Source: an uncultured Roseburia sp. (lineage in GTDB: Bacteria; Bacillota; Clostridia; Lachnospirales; Lachnospiraceae). From it: a DNA stretch of 64,000 nt. This document shows positions 54,314 to 63,458 of the stretch, in pieces. The notes beneath the pieces are model-generated. The model made no database searches, was not told the origin of the DNA, and saw nothing but the letters and a program-made list of their open reading frames with translations. Numbering within the stretch: position 1 is the first letter of the stretch; every line of letters begins with the position of its first letter. The DNA is taken from positions 1-64,000 of the forward strand of contig UQAQ01000011.1 of assembly GCA_900539115.1 (NCBI GenBank). Reading direction: 5' to 3'. A program made the position numbers and the translations under genes.

Positions 54314-56245
54314 ATGATATTAGCGTGTAACCATATAGAAAAAAAGTTTAATGACGAAGCGCTCTTTTCAGACGTTTCTTTTCATATCAACGAACACGAA
54401 TGTACTGCTCTTGTGGGCGTAAACGGCACCGGAAAAACCACGCTTTTGCGGATTATCGTCGGAGAACTTCCGGCAGATAATGGCGATGTCATTCTGGCAA
54501 AGGATACTTCTGTCGGCTATCTTCCGCAGCAGCAGGGATATCATTCGGACAAAAGTATCTACGATGAATTGTGGGAAGTGAAAAAGGACATTGTCGCCCT
54601 CGAACGCGAGATCCGTATAATGGAAGAAACCATGCAGACCGCTTCCGGTGAAGAATTAAATTCCCTTTTGGAGCGCTATCACCGCATGCAGACTGAATTT
54701 GAGGCCAAAGACGGCTACGCGTGCAAAAGCCAGATTATGGGAATCATCAACGGACTTGGCTTTGTCGGAAATGATATTGACAAATCGATCAATACTCTTT
54801 CCGGCGGACAGAAAACCCGTGTAGCACTCGGAAAACTCCTTCTCCTTGAGCCGGATCTGCTGATCCTCGACGAGCCGACCAACCACCTTGACCTCGCTTC
54901 GATCCAATGGCTGGAAACGTATCTTTCCAACTACAAGGGAAGTGTCCTGATCGTATCGCATGACCGCTATTTTCTTGACCGTATCGCAGACAAAGTAGTC
55001 GAACTCGACCACGGCAAAGCAACCGTTTTTAAAGGAAATTACAGCGATTACGCGCAAAAAAAAGAACTTTTACGCCGGGATGCGATCAAACAATATGAAA
55101 ATTATCAGCAGACCGTGCGCCATCAGGAACAGGTCATTGAAAAACTGCGTTCTTTCAACCGTGAAAAATCAATCAAACGGGCAGAAAGCCGCGAAAAAAT
55201 GTTGGAAAAAATGACACCGGTGGACAAGCCGGTAACAGAACAGAAATCAATGCACTTTTCCCTTGTTCCGGAAAAGGAAAGCGGAAAAGATGTTTTGCGT
55301 GTGGAAAATTTTGGAAAGTCTTTTGGTGACTTACACCTCTTTCAGGATGTCTCCTTTGAATTGTTCCGCGGAGAACGTGTTGCTTTGATCGGGAAAAACG
55401 GAACCGGCAAAACCACTCTTCTCAAGATGCTCTGCGAACTGGAATCTCCGGATCAGGGTACTGCCGTCTTTGGCACGAACGTGGAACTTGGCTATTACGA
55501 CCAGGAACACAATGTGCTGCACGAGGAAAAAACGATTTTTGATGAAATCCACGATGACTACCCGGATCTTAACAATACGAAGATCCGCAATGTCCTCGCT
55601 GCCTTCCTCTTTACCGGGGAGGATGTCTATAAAAAGATCTCACTTCTTTCCGGTGGAGAAAAGGGACGTGTCTCCCTGGCAAAACTTATGCTCTCCAAAG
55701 CCAATCTCCTGCTTCTCGACGAGCCGACCAACCACTTGGATATCGACTCCAAAGAGATTCTGGAAGATGCTTTGAATCATTATACCGGAACGGTCTTATA
55801 CGTATCGCATGACCGCTATTTTATCCAGAAAACCGCTACCCGGATCCTGGATCTGACCAATGAACATATTCTTTCATACGATGGAAATTATGACTATTAT
55901 CTGGCGAAGAAGGATCTTGTCGAAAGCCGCTATCTCGGCAACACGACAGAACCTGCGCCAAAAACGGAGGCTCCGTCTACTGCCAAACTCGACTGGAAGG
56001 AACAGAAAGAACGGGAAGCAAAAAAAAGAAAGATTGAAGCTGCGTATGAAAAAGCAGAAAACGAAATCCAAAAACTGGAAGAACTTATCGAAGAAACCGA
56101 TGCGCAGATCGCCCTTCCGGAATACGCTTCCGACGTTGCCAAATTGACCGAATTATCAAAGCAGAAGGAGCAATATGAGGCAGAACTGGAAACCGCGATG
56201 GAGGAATGGGAAAAAGCAGCGCAGGCGCTGGAAGAATTGGAGTAA
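54314..56245 (+). CDS. ABC-F family ATPase (YdiF-like)
   Basis: A soluble twin-cassette ATPase of about 643 residues without membrane domains. Cassette 1 has GVNGTGKTTLL, LSGGQKTRVALGKLL and LLILDEPTNHLD; cassette 2 has GKNGTGKTTLL, LSGGEKGRVSLAKLM and LLLLDEPTNHLD. A P-site-tRNA-interaction linker (about 240-320) joins them and a C-terminal coiled coil (about 555-640) follows. ABC-F proteins act on the ribosome; resistance function is not implied by sequence. An in-frame TTG at 54302 lies upstream of the RBS GGAG, so ATG 54314 is used. Confidence 0.92.
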   Translation: MILACNHIEKKFNDEALFSDVSFHINEHECTALVGVNGTGKTTLLRIIVGELPADNGDVILAKDTSVGYLPQQQGYHSDKSIYDELWEVKKDIVALEREIRIMEETMQTASGEELNSLLERYHRMQTEFEAKDGYACKSQIMGIINGLGFVGNDIDKSINTLSGGQKTRVALGKLLLLEPDLLILDEPTNHLDLASIQWLETYLSNYKGSVLIVSHDRYFLDRIADKVVELDHGKATVFKGNYSDYAQKKELLRRDAIKQYENYQQTVRHQEQVIEKLRSFNREKSIKRAESREKMLEKMTPVDKPVTEQKSMHFSLVPEKESGKDVLRVENFGKSFGDLHLFQDVSFELFRGERVALIGKNGTGKTTLLKMLCELESPDQGTAVFGTNVELGYYDQEHNVLHEEKTIFDEIHDDYPDLNNTKIRNVLAAFLFTGEDVYKKISLLSGGEKGRVSLAKLMLSKANLLLLDEPTNHLDIDSKEILEDALNHYTGTVLYVSHDRYFIQKTATRILDLTNEHILSYDGNYDYYLAKKDLVESRYLGNTTEPAPKTEAPSTAKLDWKEQKEREAKKRKIEAAYEKAENEIQKLEELIEETDAQIALPEYASDVAKLTELSKQKEQYEAELETAMEEWEKAAQALEELE

Positions 56246-56260
56246 GTTCAAAAATAATCA

Positions 56261-56289
56261 TTGACACACGAATACATTTACTGTATTAT
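56261..56289 (+). promoter_or_regulatory. Promoter of the T-box-metS unit
   Basis: A consensus TTGACA (56261-56266), 17-bp spacer, TATTAT (56284-56289). Confidence 0.8.
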
Positions 56290-56296
56290 AGTAAAA

Positions 56297-56592
56297 TATA
56301 TATCAAAGGCTGTGAAGAGAAAAGTAAGTAGTTAGATATGTTACAGAGAGCCTGATAAGCTGAGAACAGGTACAGAAGGAACTACTGAAAATGGTCTCGG
56401 AGCTGCGCACCGAAGCTGTTATGCCAAGGCTGCGACGGGTGCTCCCGTTATAGAGATAGACTATCGATGAATCATTTCTCGTCCGTAGTTGATAAGGCTT
56501 ATATCGTGAGGTGTAAGTGAATTTGGGGTGGTAACACGAAGCATACGCTCTCGTCCCTGAAAAAGAAATTTTTCAGAGAGGAGGGCTTTTTT
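56297..56592 (+). promoter_or_regulatory. T-box leader, specifier AUG (methionine)
   Basis: A tRNA-sensing leader upstream of methionyl-tRNA synthetase. Stem I includes ACAGAGAG and GCTGAGAACAGGT. The specifier codon ATG is at 56391-56393 in CTGAAAATGGTCTCGG. The T-box GGGTGGTAACACG (56526-56538) has UGGU at 56529-56532, which complements the ACCA end of tRNA-Met (discriminator A). The terminator stem spans 56545-56586 and ends in TTTTTT. Uncharged tRNA-Met should favour the antiterminator and switch metS on. Confidence 0.93.
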
Positions 56593-56689
56593 CATGCAAA
56601 AATACGGAAGTAACCGCAAAAATATGTTGTAAATAAACAGCATAAACCGAAGTTATCACAACAAAATTCAAAGAAATGAGGAAAATAAA

Positions 56690-58321
56690 ATGAGACAGAT
56701 TTTAATTGGCGGTGCATGGCCATATGCAAATGGCTCACTGCACATAGGACATATTGCAGGACTCTTACCGGGAGATGTATTGGCGAGATACCATCGGGCA
56801 ATCGGAGACAACGTATATTTTGTGTCGGGAAGTGATTGTCATGGCACGCCTGTAGCGCTCCGGGCAAAACAGGAAAATAAGACACCACAGAAGGTGAGCG
56901 ACTTTTATCACAGGGAATTTACAGAGTGCTTTGAACGGCTGGGATTTAGTTATGATGTCTATACCAAAACCTCTGCAAAGGAGCATAAAGATTTTGTGAG
57001 AGAATTTCATAAAAAATTGTACGAAAGTCCCTATGTCTATGAAAAAGAGGTTCCACAGGCTTATTGTAAAAACTGTAAAACTTTTTTGGCAGACCGTTTT
57101 GTATTAGGGAAATGCCCTACCTGCGGAAGTGATACGAGAGGCGATCAATGCGATTGCTGCGACACCGTTTTAGAGCCGGAAACACTTATCGAACCAACGT
57201 GTGCTGTATGCGGAAAACCAATTGGTTTCAAGAATTCCACTCACTTATACATTGCTATTTCCAAGCTCCGGTCAGAGTTAGAAACACTGGTTGAAACTCA
57301 TCCGGAATGGCGAAAAAATGCAATTGCATTTACAAAGCGATATATCAGCGAAGGCTTAAGAGACCGGGCATTAACCAGAGATCTGGACTGGGGAATCCGT
57401 GTACCGAAAGAAGGATATGAAAACAAAACCATTTATATATGGGCAGAAAATGTATTAGGGTATCTGTCTGCGAGCAGAGTGGCTGCCGGAAAAGACGTAA
57501 ACGCTTTTTCTGCGTTGTGGCAGGGAAAAGATGTGAAACATTATTATGTACACGGGAAGGATAATATTCCATTTCATACGATCATATTGCCAGCACTTTT
57601 ACTCGGCAATGGAGCGGGTTGGCATTTACCGGATCAAATCATATCCAGTGAATATCTGACTTTGGAGGGCAGGAAAATATCTACAAGCCAAAATTACGCA
57701 ATATGGGTAAAAGATTTACTGGATCATTATGAAGCGGATTCCATTCGATACTTTTTTATTGCAAACGGACCGGAGAAAAAAGATGCGGATTTCTCATGGA
57801 GAGAATATGTCAGAAAACATAATGGCGAATTACTTGGCGCATATGGAAATTTTGTAAACAGAACCTTGGCGTTTATTCAAAAATATTGCGATGGTATCGT
57901 GCCGCAGGGAAGTAATAACGTTCAATGGGAACAACAAATAGATCAACTGTATACTACGGCAGGAAAACTTATTGAAAGTGGACATTTCAAAGATGCAATA
58001 ACCGAAATCTTTGATTTTATACGAAAGGCAAACAAGTATTTTGATACAGAGCAACCCTGGATCACGCGGAGTACAGATCAAAATGCCTGTAATAATACTC
58101 TTTATCAATGTGTACAGATTATAGCAAATTTAGCCGTTTTGCTTGCGCCTTTTTTACCTTTTTCTTCGGGAAAAGTATTAAAATGGCTGAACTTAAACAA
58201 TAAGTGGGAAAGACAGCATGTAGAAAGCGGTTATCCGCTTCCGGAAATTGGAATATTATTCCAACGGATTGATAAAAAGGTAATTGAAGAAGAAACCGAA
58301 AAATTAGAAGCTATTCTATAG
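56690..58321 (+). CDS. metS: Methionyl-tRNA synthetase, second (zinc-rich, non-Firmicutes-like) type
   Basis: A 543-residue class I synthetase: HIGH at 18-21 (LHIGHIAGL), SGSDCHGTP, a zinc insert with paired cysteines (126/129, 142/145, 154/157, 171/174), and KISTS (329-333) as the KMSKS equivalent. No C-terminal EMAP/Trbp111 domain. The start GGAWPYANGSLHIGH and the four-Cys-pair insert resemble archaeal/E. coli-like MetRS rather than the usual Firmicutes form (TTPIYYPSGNLHIGH), a type reported as a transferred, inhibitor-resistant second MetRS in some Gram-positives. Codon use is more AT-rich than in neighbours. Confidence 0.9.
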   Translation: MRQILIGGAWPYANGSLHIGHIAGLLPGDVLARYHRAIGDNVYFVSGSDCHGTPVALRAKQENKTPQKVSDFYHREFTECFERLGFSYDVYTKTSAKEHKDFVREFHKKLYESPYVYEKEVPQAYCKNCKTFLADRFVLGKCPTCGSDTRGDQCDCCDTVLEPETLIEPTCAVCGKPIGFKNSTHLYIAISKLRSELETLVETHPEWRKNAIAFTKRYISEGLRDRALTRDLDWGIRVPKEGYENKTIYIWAENVLGYLSASRVAAGKDVNAFSALWQGKDVKHYYVHGKDNIPFHTIILPALLLGNGAGWHLPDQIISSEYLTLEGRKISTSQNYAIWVKDLLDHYEADSIRYFFIANGPEKKDADFSWREYVRKHNGELLGAYGNFVNRTLAFIQKYCDGIVPQGSNNVQWEQQIDQLYTTAGKLIESGHFKDAITEIFDFIRKANKYFDTEQPWITRSTDQNACNNTLYQCVQIIANLAVLLAPFLPFSSGKVLKWLNLNNKWERQHVESGYPLPEIGILFQRIDKKVIEEETEKLEAIL

Positions 58322-58333
58322 TAAAAAAAACGC

Positions 58334-58369
58334 ATGAAAAAGGGGGCGGTCTTCTGCCCCCCCTTTCAT
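58334..58369. terminator. Bidirectional terminator after metS
   Basis: AAAGGGGGC and GCCCCCCCTTT form a GC-rich stem around an 8-nt loop between convergent genes. Confidence 0.8.
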
Positions 58370-58839
58370 TAAAATCCACCATTTTGATATGCTCTGGCAA
58401 TGACATACGATGGTTCATAGAATGCACTGCAATTGTAATTATCAATAACTTCACAAAGTTCGTCATTATAAACCCGAATGATCGCCTCAACATAATCTTC
58501 TTTGGAAGACATCGTATCTCTTACCAGTCTCTGATATACTGCCCCCATATCCAACGCAGAAGGAATGATTTCTGCGAGTTCCCTGTCAACGGCTGTAATA
58601 TCAAAGTTCCCTTCCTTTAAGTCATATTCTTTAATCCAATCATTCTCGACTTGAAGCGGATTTTCGCAATGCAATACATTGGCACAGCTCAACAAATGAT
58701 ATAATTCCTCTTTTCCAATTGCATTTACAACATATTTGTTTTTCTGCTTAATATGCCGTGCCACTCTTTCAATCATATAGCAGATAAAATAAACATCATC
58801 TAACTGTATCTCTTCCTCCGGAAAATACTTATTTTTCAT
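58369..58839 (-). CDS. Partner protein of DUF3990-like gene (DUF3791-like part)
   Basis: A 156-residue soluble protein. The segment VYFICYMIERVARHIKQKN...GKEELYHLLSCANVL recalls DUF3791 partners of DUF3990 proteins, but at 156 residues it is about twice their length, with an extra helical C-terminal half (VRDTMSSKEDYVEAIIRVYND). Its ATG overlaps the upstream gene by 4 nt (ATGA). Antitoxin or binding-partner function is inferred from this pairing only. Confidence 0.6.
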   Translation of the reverse strand: MKNKYFPEEEIQLDDVYFICYMIERVARHIKQKNKYVVNAIGKEELYHLLSCANVLHCENPLQVENDWIKEYDLKEGNFDITAVDRELAEIIPSALDMGAVYQRLVRDTMSSKEDYVEAIIRVYNDELCEVIDNYNCSAFYEPSYVIARAYQNGGF

Positions 58840-59294
58840 AGTGTATCACTTCCTTCAAATGTCAATGTTTTCAATGCCTCTTCGGTGCAGAACACAATCT
58901 GGTGCGTAGGATAATTGAACTTTGCAATTTCCCAAAATGCTTTTCGAGGAATTCTTCCATCTATAAAGGCTTCCACATAATTCCAAATCTGATCGTCTGC
59001 CATTGGTCCCTCAATAATATCATAATCATGTTCTATACCTCTGCGGCAATTCACAACAAAATCCAGCCATTCATCTGTCATCTCCTCGAATTTTAACACT
59101 TTTAACCCTGAATCCTGCACATACTTATAACGATTAATGACTGAATTTCCCTTTTTGGTCATTGCCCATCGTTTCGCCTGTTTAAACAAATTTGTACAAT
59201 AAAAACCATATCCAAAATCTTTATAAAAACCATTCTGAAGCACTCGCGGAACCGGTACTTCTACGTTACTTCCATGGTATACAATATTCTGCAT
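58836..59294 (-). CDS. DUF3990-like protein, predicted ADP-ribosyltransferase-fold toxin
   Basis: A 152-residue protein with IVYHGSNVEVPVPRVL, DFGYGFYCTNLFKQAKRWA, EEMTDEWLDFVVNCRRG and YDIIEGPMADDQIWNYV, the pattern I know from DUF3990. The YHGS and FGxGFYxT elements resemble the His and Tyr NAD-binding motifs of ART/PARP-fold proteins, so NAD-dependent modification is possible. It is first in a two-gene unit with overlapping stop and start. No secretion signal. Confidence 0.7.
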   Translation of the reverse strand: MQNIVYHGSNVEVPVPRVLQNGFYKDFGYGFYCTNLFKQAKRWAMTKKGNSVINRYKYVQDSGLKVLKFEEMTDEWLDFVVNCRRGIEHDYDIIEGPMADDQIWNYVEAFIDGRIPRKAFWEIAKFNYPTHQIVFCTEEALKTLTFEGSDTL

Positions 59295-59520
59295 AGAATT
59301 CCCCCTGATAATTTTAGTAGTATTGTAACATCATTTTATAGAAATTTCAAACTATATTATTTGCAAAATATTTCCCCGTACAAACTTCAATATTTTGCAA
59401 ATTAATTCCACAAATTCATATTTAAAAATTCTTTCAATAAAACTTCATTTGATTAACATACTGTAACCCTATTTTTTAATAAAATCTTCCTAAAAACCAA
59501 CTAAATCCACTTTAATTAGT
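59295..59520. other. AT-rich intergenic stretch
   Basis: About 225 bp, strongly AT-rich, with no ORF, clear terminator or repeat. It contains two copies of TTTGCAAA(T/A)-like sequence (near 59350 and 59394) of unknown meaning. Confidence 0.4.
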
Positions 59521-60663
59521 TCACTGTTCATCACTAAATTTCCACTTATATCCGCCCGCATGCTTTTGTATTCCTTTAGCCGCTTCTCTGATACTTTTTG
59601 CATTAACCCCTATAGCTCTTGATGCCGCTTTTATTGAATCATAATGTGCTATAAAATTTCCCTCATCATCAAAACAATCTAGTGGCCTTATTGCAACAAC
59701 TTCTACATTTTTCTGCAACGGTAATATATTAGTTATAGGTTCTTTATTCGAGACTTTCCTCCACTGATATCCACCAGCACTTTTTTTTAATCCAGAACAT
59801 GCTCTTCTTATATTTATCACACCTGCTGATGTTTTGGCCTCCAGTTCCTCATATGAGCTAAACTGTGCAATATAATTGCCGTTTAAATCAAATTGTCTAA
59901 TATAATATCCTTCAAGTAGATTTTTTTTAATTTTAGGTACTTCAATTTTCTTTCTCTTTGACTTTGGCAGCAATTCAATTACATGGACTTCTTCAGCATC
60001 AGAATTTCCGCCCTGTTTGAATGTTTCGTCTGAACTTGTCGCAATATCAATACCAAAAAGAAGTTCTAACATATCATCCTTGATAACTCTCTCATCTTCA
60101 CTACGACTGTTAATATCAATAAGCATTTCATTTGTTACTTCAATCAGTTTTCTATCTAGATACTCTTCTACTTTTATACCTCTTAAATGAAGAAGTAGCA
60201 GTGGTTCCTGATCTAAAATACTTCCTATTGCATATAAAACAGCTGCGATATGTTTACACAGACATGCTACATCTGGGCATGAACATGAAAACTCTATTTC
60301 TTTTAATGTAGGAAAAAGACCCTTATCAATAGAAAATAATTTTCTGTAATTCTCCGGCACAACACCATTTCTAAGCATATTTATATCTTTTATTTGTTTT
60401 AGTGTATAGTCTACAATATTTTTTGATGCTGGTTTAATGTTAATTTCAACATGATATGATTCAACTGTCGCTCCCGCTACTATTGCATTGATATGACCTT
60501 CTTCAATCCGCAGTTCTTTAATTGCACCTTTTCTTATATAAGTTCGCCCCCGTTCCAACCGGTTATAATAATCAGCATAATTTGCTATATTTTTACACCA
60601 CTGCTGTCCCCACCATTCATACGAAATCACTTTAGAAGATAATTTTACAATGTACTCACTCAT
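59521..60663 (-). CDS. SWIM zinc-finger protein with two NUMOD1-like C-terminal repeats (YwqB-like)
   Basis: A protein of about 380 residues. The N-terminal part resembles YwqB-type proteins: WWGQQWCKNIANYADYYNRLERGRTYIRKG and a SWIM finger CSCPDVACLCKH (about residues 125-136 from this start). Residues about 255-310 and 325-380 are two copies of a repeat (IRQFDLNGNYIAQFSSYEEL...AGGYQWRK and IRPLDCFDDEGNFIAHYDSI...AGGYKWKF) like NUMOD1 DNA-binding motifs of homing endonucleases; no nuclease domain is present. ATG 60663 has GGAGGT 7 nt upstream and overlaps the helicase stop by 8 nt (ATGAGTGA). Confidence 0.85.
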   Translation of the reverse strand: MSEYIVKLSSKVISYEWWGQQWCKNIANYADYYNRLERGRTYIRKGAIKELRIEEGHINAIVAGATVESYHVEINIKPASKNIVDYTLKQIKDINMLRNGVVPENYRKLFSIDKGLFPTLKEIEFSCSCPDVACLCKHIAAVLYAIGSILDQEPLLLLHLRGIKVEEYLDRKLIEVTNEMLIDINSRSEDERVIKDDMLELLFGIDIATSSDETFKQGGNSDAEEVHVIELLPKSKRKKIEVPKIKKNLLEGYYIRQFDLNGNYIAQFSSYEELEAKTSAGVINIRRACSGLKKSAGGYQWRKVSNKEPITNILPLQKNVEVVAIRPLDCFDDEGNFIAHYDSIKAASRAIGVNAKSIREAAKGIQKHAGGYKWKFSDEQ

Positions 60664-63235
60664 CCTCATCACCTCCATATGAAACAACTCTTAAAAGTTC
60701 TTCTGTTGATAATTTCGATAGGACATTATTATCTAAATCGTTGATATATTCATCTGCCATGTTCTGCTTGTCCTTTAACATTGAATTTACAACTTCTTCA
60801 ATCGTATTAGCTGTTACAAACTTATACACTGTAACATCATTCTTTTGTCCAATTCTATATGCTCTATCCGTCGCCTGATTCTCAACTGCCGGATTCCACC
60901 ATCTATCAAAATGAATTACATTTTGAGTCGCTGTAAGATTCAAACCAACTCCAGCTGTTTTAAGTGATAAAACCATATATGGATATAAACCACTTTGAAA
61001 TTCCGTCACATATTGATTTCTTCTAGCCATATTAGTATCTCCATCAATCGTTGCTCCTGCTTGATGAAATACATTTTCCAAAACACTATTTAATGCTGGT
61101 ATAATTTCTTTAAATTGGGTAAATACTAACACTTTTTCTCGTTTTGCATATATTGTCTCACAAATATTTCTTAATTCTATAAACTTGCCACTCATCTGCT
61201 CTTCATAATCCTGTAAACCATAATACTGACTCGGATGATTACAAATTTGTTTGAGTTTCATCATCGCAGAAAGAACCAATATCTGTCCTTGCCTCTTATC
61301 TTTTAATGAAGCTATTGCATTATTCATGTCTTCTATAACTTTATTATACAAAACAATCTGGTCCTTAGTCATATTTATTATTACATCAATTTCATTTTTC
61401 TCTGGTAGATCAGAAATAATGCTCTTATCTGTCTTAACTCGCCTTAACACAAATGGTTGTATTAGTTCCTTTATTCTCTTATGTGCCTCAGGATTGGATG
61501 CATATAATTTTTTGAATTGCTCCCTTGACCCTAACAACCCAGGATTCAAAAAATCAAATATAGACCATAACTCTAATACATTATTCTCTATTGGAGTTCC
61601 CGTCATTGCAATTTTCATTCCAGCATTAAGACTTTTTATCCTCTTAGTCTGTGATGTATAATAATTCTTGATAGCTTGAGCTTCATCTAAAATAATAACA
61701 TCCCAATAAACTGTATTTAAATAATCAGCTCTCATCGCCGTCTGATATGTTGTTATTGTAATGAATGATTTATAGGTACCTTCCTTAGGAACATTGGATC
61801 CTCTAAGAACAAAAACATCCATTTCAGGAGCAAATTTATTTACTTCATCTTGCCAGTTTGCAATCAATGTCGCTGGTACAATAATCAATACATGTCCATC
61901 TTTAGTATTATGATATTTTTTTAAAAATGATATAACCTCAACTGTCTTACCAAGCCCCATATCATCCGCTAAGCAAACACCAAATCCTAGGTTATACATT
62001 CCCCACAGCCATGAGAATGCATCTTTTTGATAAGTTCTAAGTATGGAATCAAATTTTTTTGGCAATTTAGATTGTTCAAAACACTTTCCAATATATCGTT
62101 GCAGCCAATCTTCTCTAGTAAACTCTACACATATAGGGCATTCTGTATCTGAAGCATTTATTCCTGCCTTAGACCTTAATATCTCCAAAAGTGTAGTTCC
62201 ATCACCCGAATATAGTTCATATTCATCAAGTAGCATTTTAAGTTCATGGTGATCGTTATCTACCCAACGCCCTTTTATAAATTCAAGACCTTCCTTTTGT
62301 TCTAATAGTGTTTTTGCGTCTTGTACAGATATTTCAACACCTTTATATACAAGATTTGGCGAAAAATAATTTAACTTTGCTTGACTTAGATATCCTCCTG
62401 AAAAGAGCATTTTCTCATCCATATCTATACGAATCTTCGATTGAGATTCTGTGTACCACTTTGGAATTCTACATACTATTCCACATTTTTCAAAAATATC
62501 GACTTCTTTTAAAAATGAATAAGCATCCTCTTCACTCATTTTTACCGGAAAATAAATATCTCCACTTTCCAGATACTTTGTAACAAATACACTCTCCCTT
62601 GCTGCCTTATTTAAACTTGAAATAAGCAAATCAAGTGCCTTTGTGTTGTCCCTAAACTCTGATAAAGCATTCTTTAATGGAAAATGAACTATTTTATTTC
62701 CATGCTTTGCAGTATATGTTGCTAAAAAAGCAAAGGGATACTCTGTTCTTTCCATATTCTCCACAAGATGAAAATAAATGCGCGAAGGGATAACTAAATC
62801 AATTCCCTTTGAAATAAGATACTCAATTGGCTCTTTTCCAGAAATTTCTATTTCTTGTTTTAATAGTTCATTAAACTTAAACTGTTGATTTAAAATCCAA
62901 GAAGAATCAATAAACTCATGCCCGATAATCATAGGTACATAAGGCATTAATGCTTCTATTTCCAGAATAGACATTTGTGTGTATGTAACTATTCCAAAAT
63001 TAAGTTCTTCTGAATCAAGAACTCTTCTCAAAAACTGTTTTGCTAAATGTTGCAAAAATCCAAGTGAAATCGAACTCTTAAATTTACTCAGGAAAGCAAG
63101 TTTAAAGAAAAATTCATTGGGATTCTCTCTATAACACCGATACAAATCTATCTGAGAACTATCAAGTGTTTCTTCAGAAACTTCATCAATGCCAAAGCCA
63201 TATTCAGTTATATAGACATTAATAAAGTCTTTCAT
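60656..63235 (-). CDS. SNF2-family helicase/ATPase (YwqA-like)
   Basis: An 859-residue SNF2 translocase. The N-terminal 390 residues are family-specific and include an SNF2_N-assoc-like region. The ATPase core has motif I DMGLGKT (425-431), motif II DEAQ (517-520), MTGTPIEN, and the second lobe SLKTAGVGLNLTATQNVIHFD and ATDRAYRIGQ. It is coupled to the SWIM protein, as in the Bacillus ywqA-ywqB pair; the partners probably act together on DNA-bound complexes. High AT content and its setting beside a toxin-like pair suggest accessory DNA. Confidence 0.93.
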   Translation of the reverse strand: MKDFINVYITEYGFGIDEVSEETLDSSQIDLYRCYRENPNEFFFKLAFLSKFKSSISLGFLQHLAKQFLRRVLDSEELNFGIVTYTQMSILEIEALMPYVPMIIGHEFIDSSWILNQQFKFNELLKQEIEISGKEPIEYLISKGIDLVIPSRIYFHLVENMERTEYPFAFLATYTAKHGNKIVHFPLKNALSEFRDNTKALDLLISSLNKAARESVFVTKYLESGDIYFPVKMSEEDAYSFLKEVDIFEKCGIVCRIPKWYTESQSKIRIDMDEKMLFSGGYLSQAKLNYFSPNLVYKGVEISVQDAKTLLEQKEGLEFIKGRWVDNDHHELKMLLDEYELYSGDGTTLLEILRSKAGINASDTECPICVEFTREDWLQRYIGKCFEQSKLPKKFDSILRTYQKDAFSWLWGMYNLGFGVCLADDMGLGKTVEVISFLKKYHNTKDGHVLIIVPATLIANWQDEVNKFAPEMDVFVLRGSNVPKEGTYKSFITITTYQTAMRADYLNTVYWDVIILDEAQAIKNYYTSQTKRIKSLNAGMKIAMTGTPIENNVLELWSIFDFLNPGLLGSREQFKKLYASNPEAHKRIKELIQPFVLRRVKTDKSIISDLPEKNEIDVIINMTKDQIVLYNKVIEDMNNAIASLKDKRQGQILVLSAMMKLKQICNHPSQYYGLQDYEEQMSGKFIELRNICETIYAKREKVLVFTQFKEIIPALNSVLENVFHQAGATIDGDTNMARRNQYVTEFQSGLYPYMVLSLKTAGVGLNLTATQNVIHFDRWWNPAVENQATDRAYRIGQKNDVTVYKFVTANTIEEVVNSMLKDKQNMADEYINDLDNNVLSKLSTEELLRVVSYGGDEDE

Positions 63236-63401
63236 AAACTAAACCCTTCCTACTTAAAAATCATTATTATTTATCTATGTTGTAATAATCACATATAAGG
63301 CACTTCAATACATTCACTCTTCCTTGAATCTATCAAATTCACTTTTTTATTATAACTCTTTCCATCTAAATTTCAAGCATATCGGAGATTTTTTTAACTT
63401 T

Positions 63402-63438
63402 CTCAAAAGGTGCGGTCACAATACACGCAACCGCACCT
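63402..63438 (-). terminator. Terminator after fabV
   Basis: On the minus strand AGGTGCGGT and ACCGCACCT form a 9-bp stem followed by TTTTGAG. The remaining 63236-63401 stretch is AT-rich, presumably the helicase promoter region. Confidence 0.75.
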
Positions 63439-63458
63439 CACAACATGCCGAACTCCTA

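Noticed and set aside
59521..60663. Homing endonuclease or intron
   Set aside because: Only NUMOD1-like DNA-binding repeats are present; no LAGLIDADG, GIY-YIG or HNH motif and no intron context.
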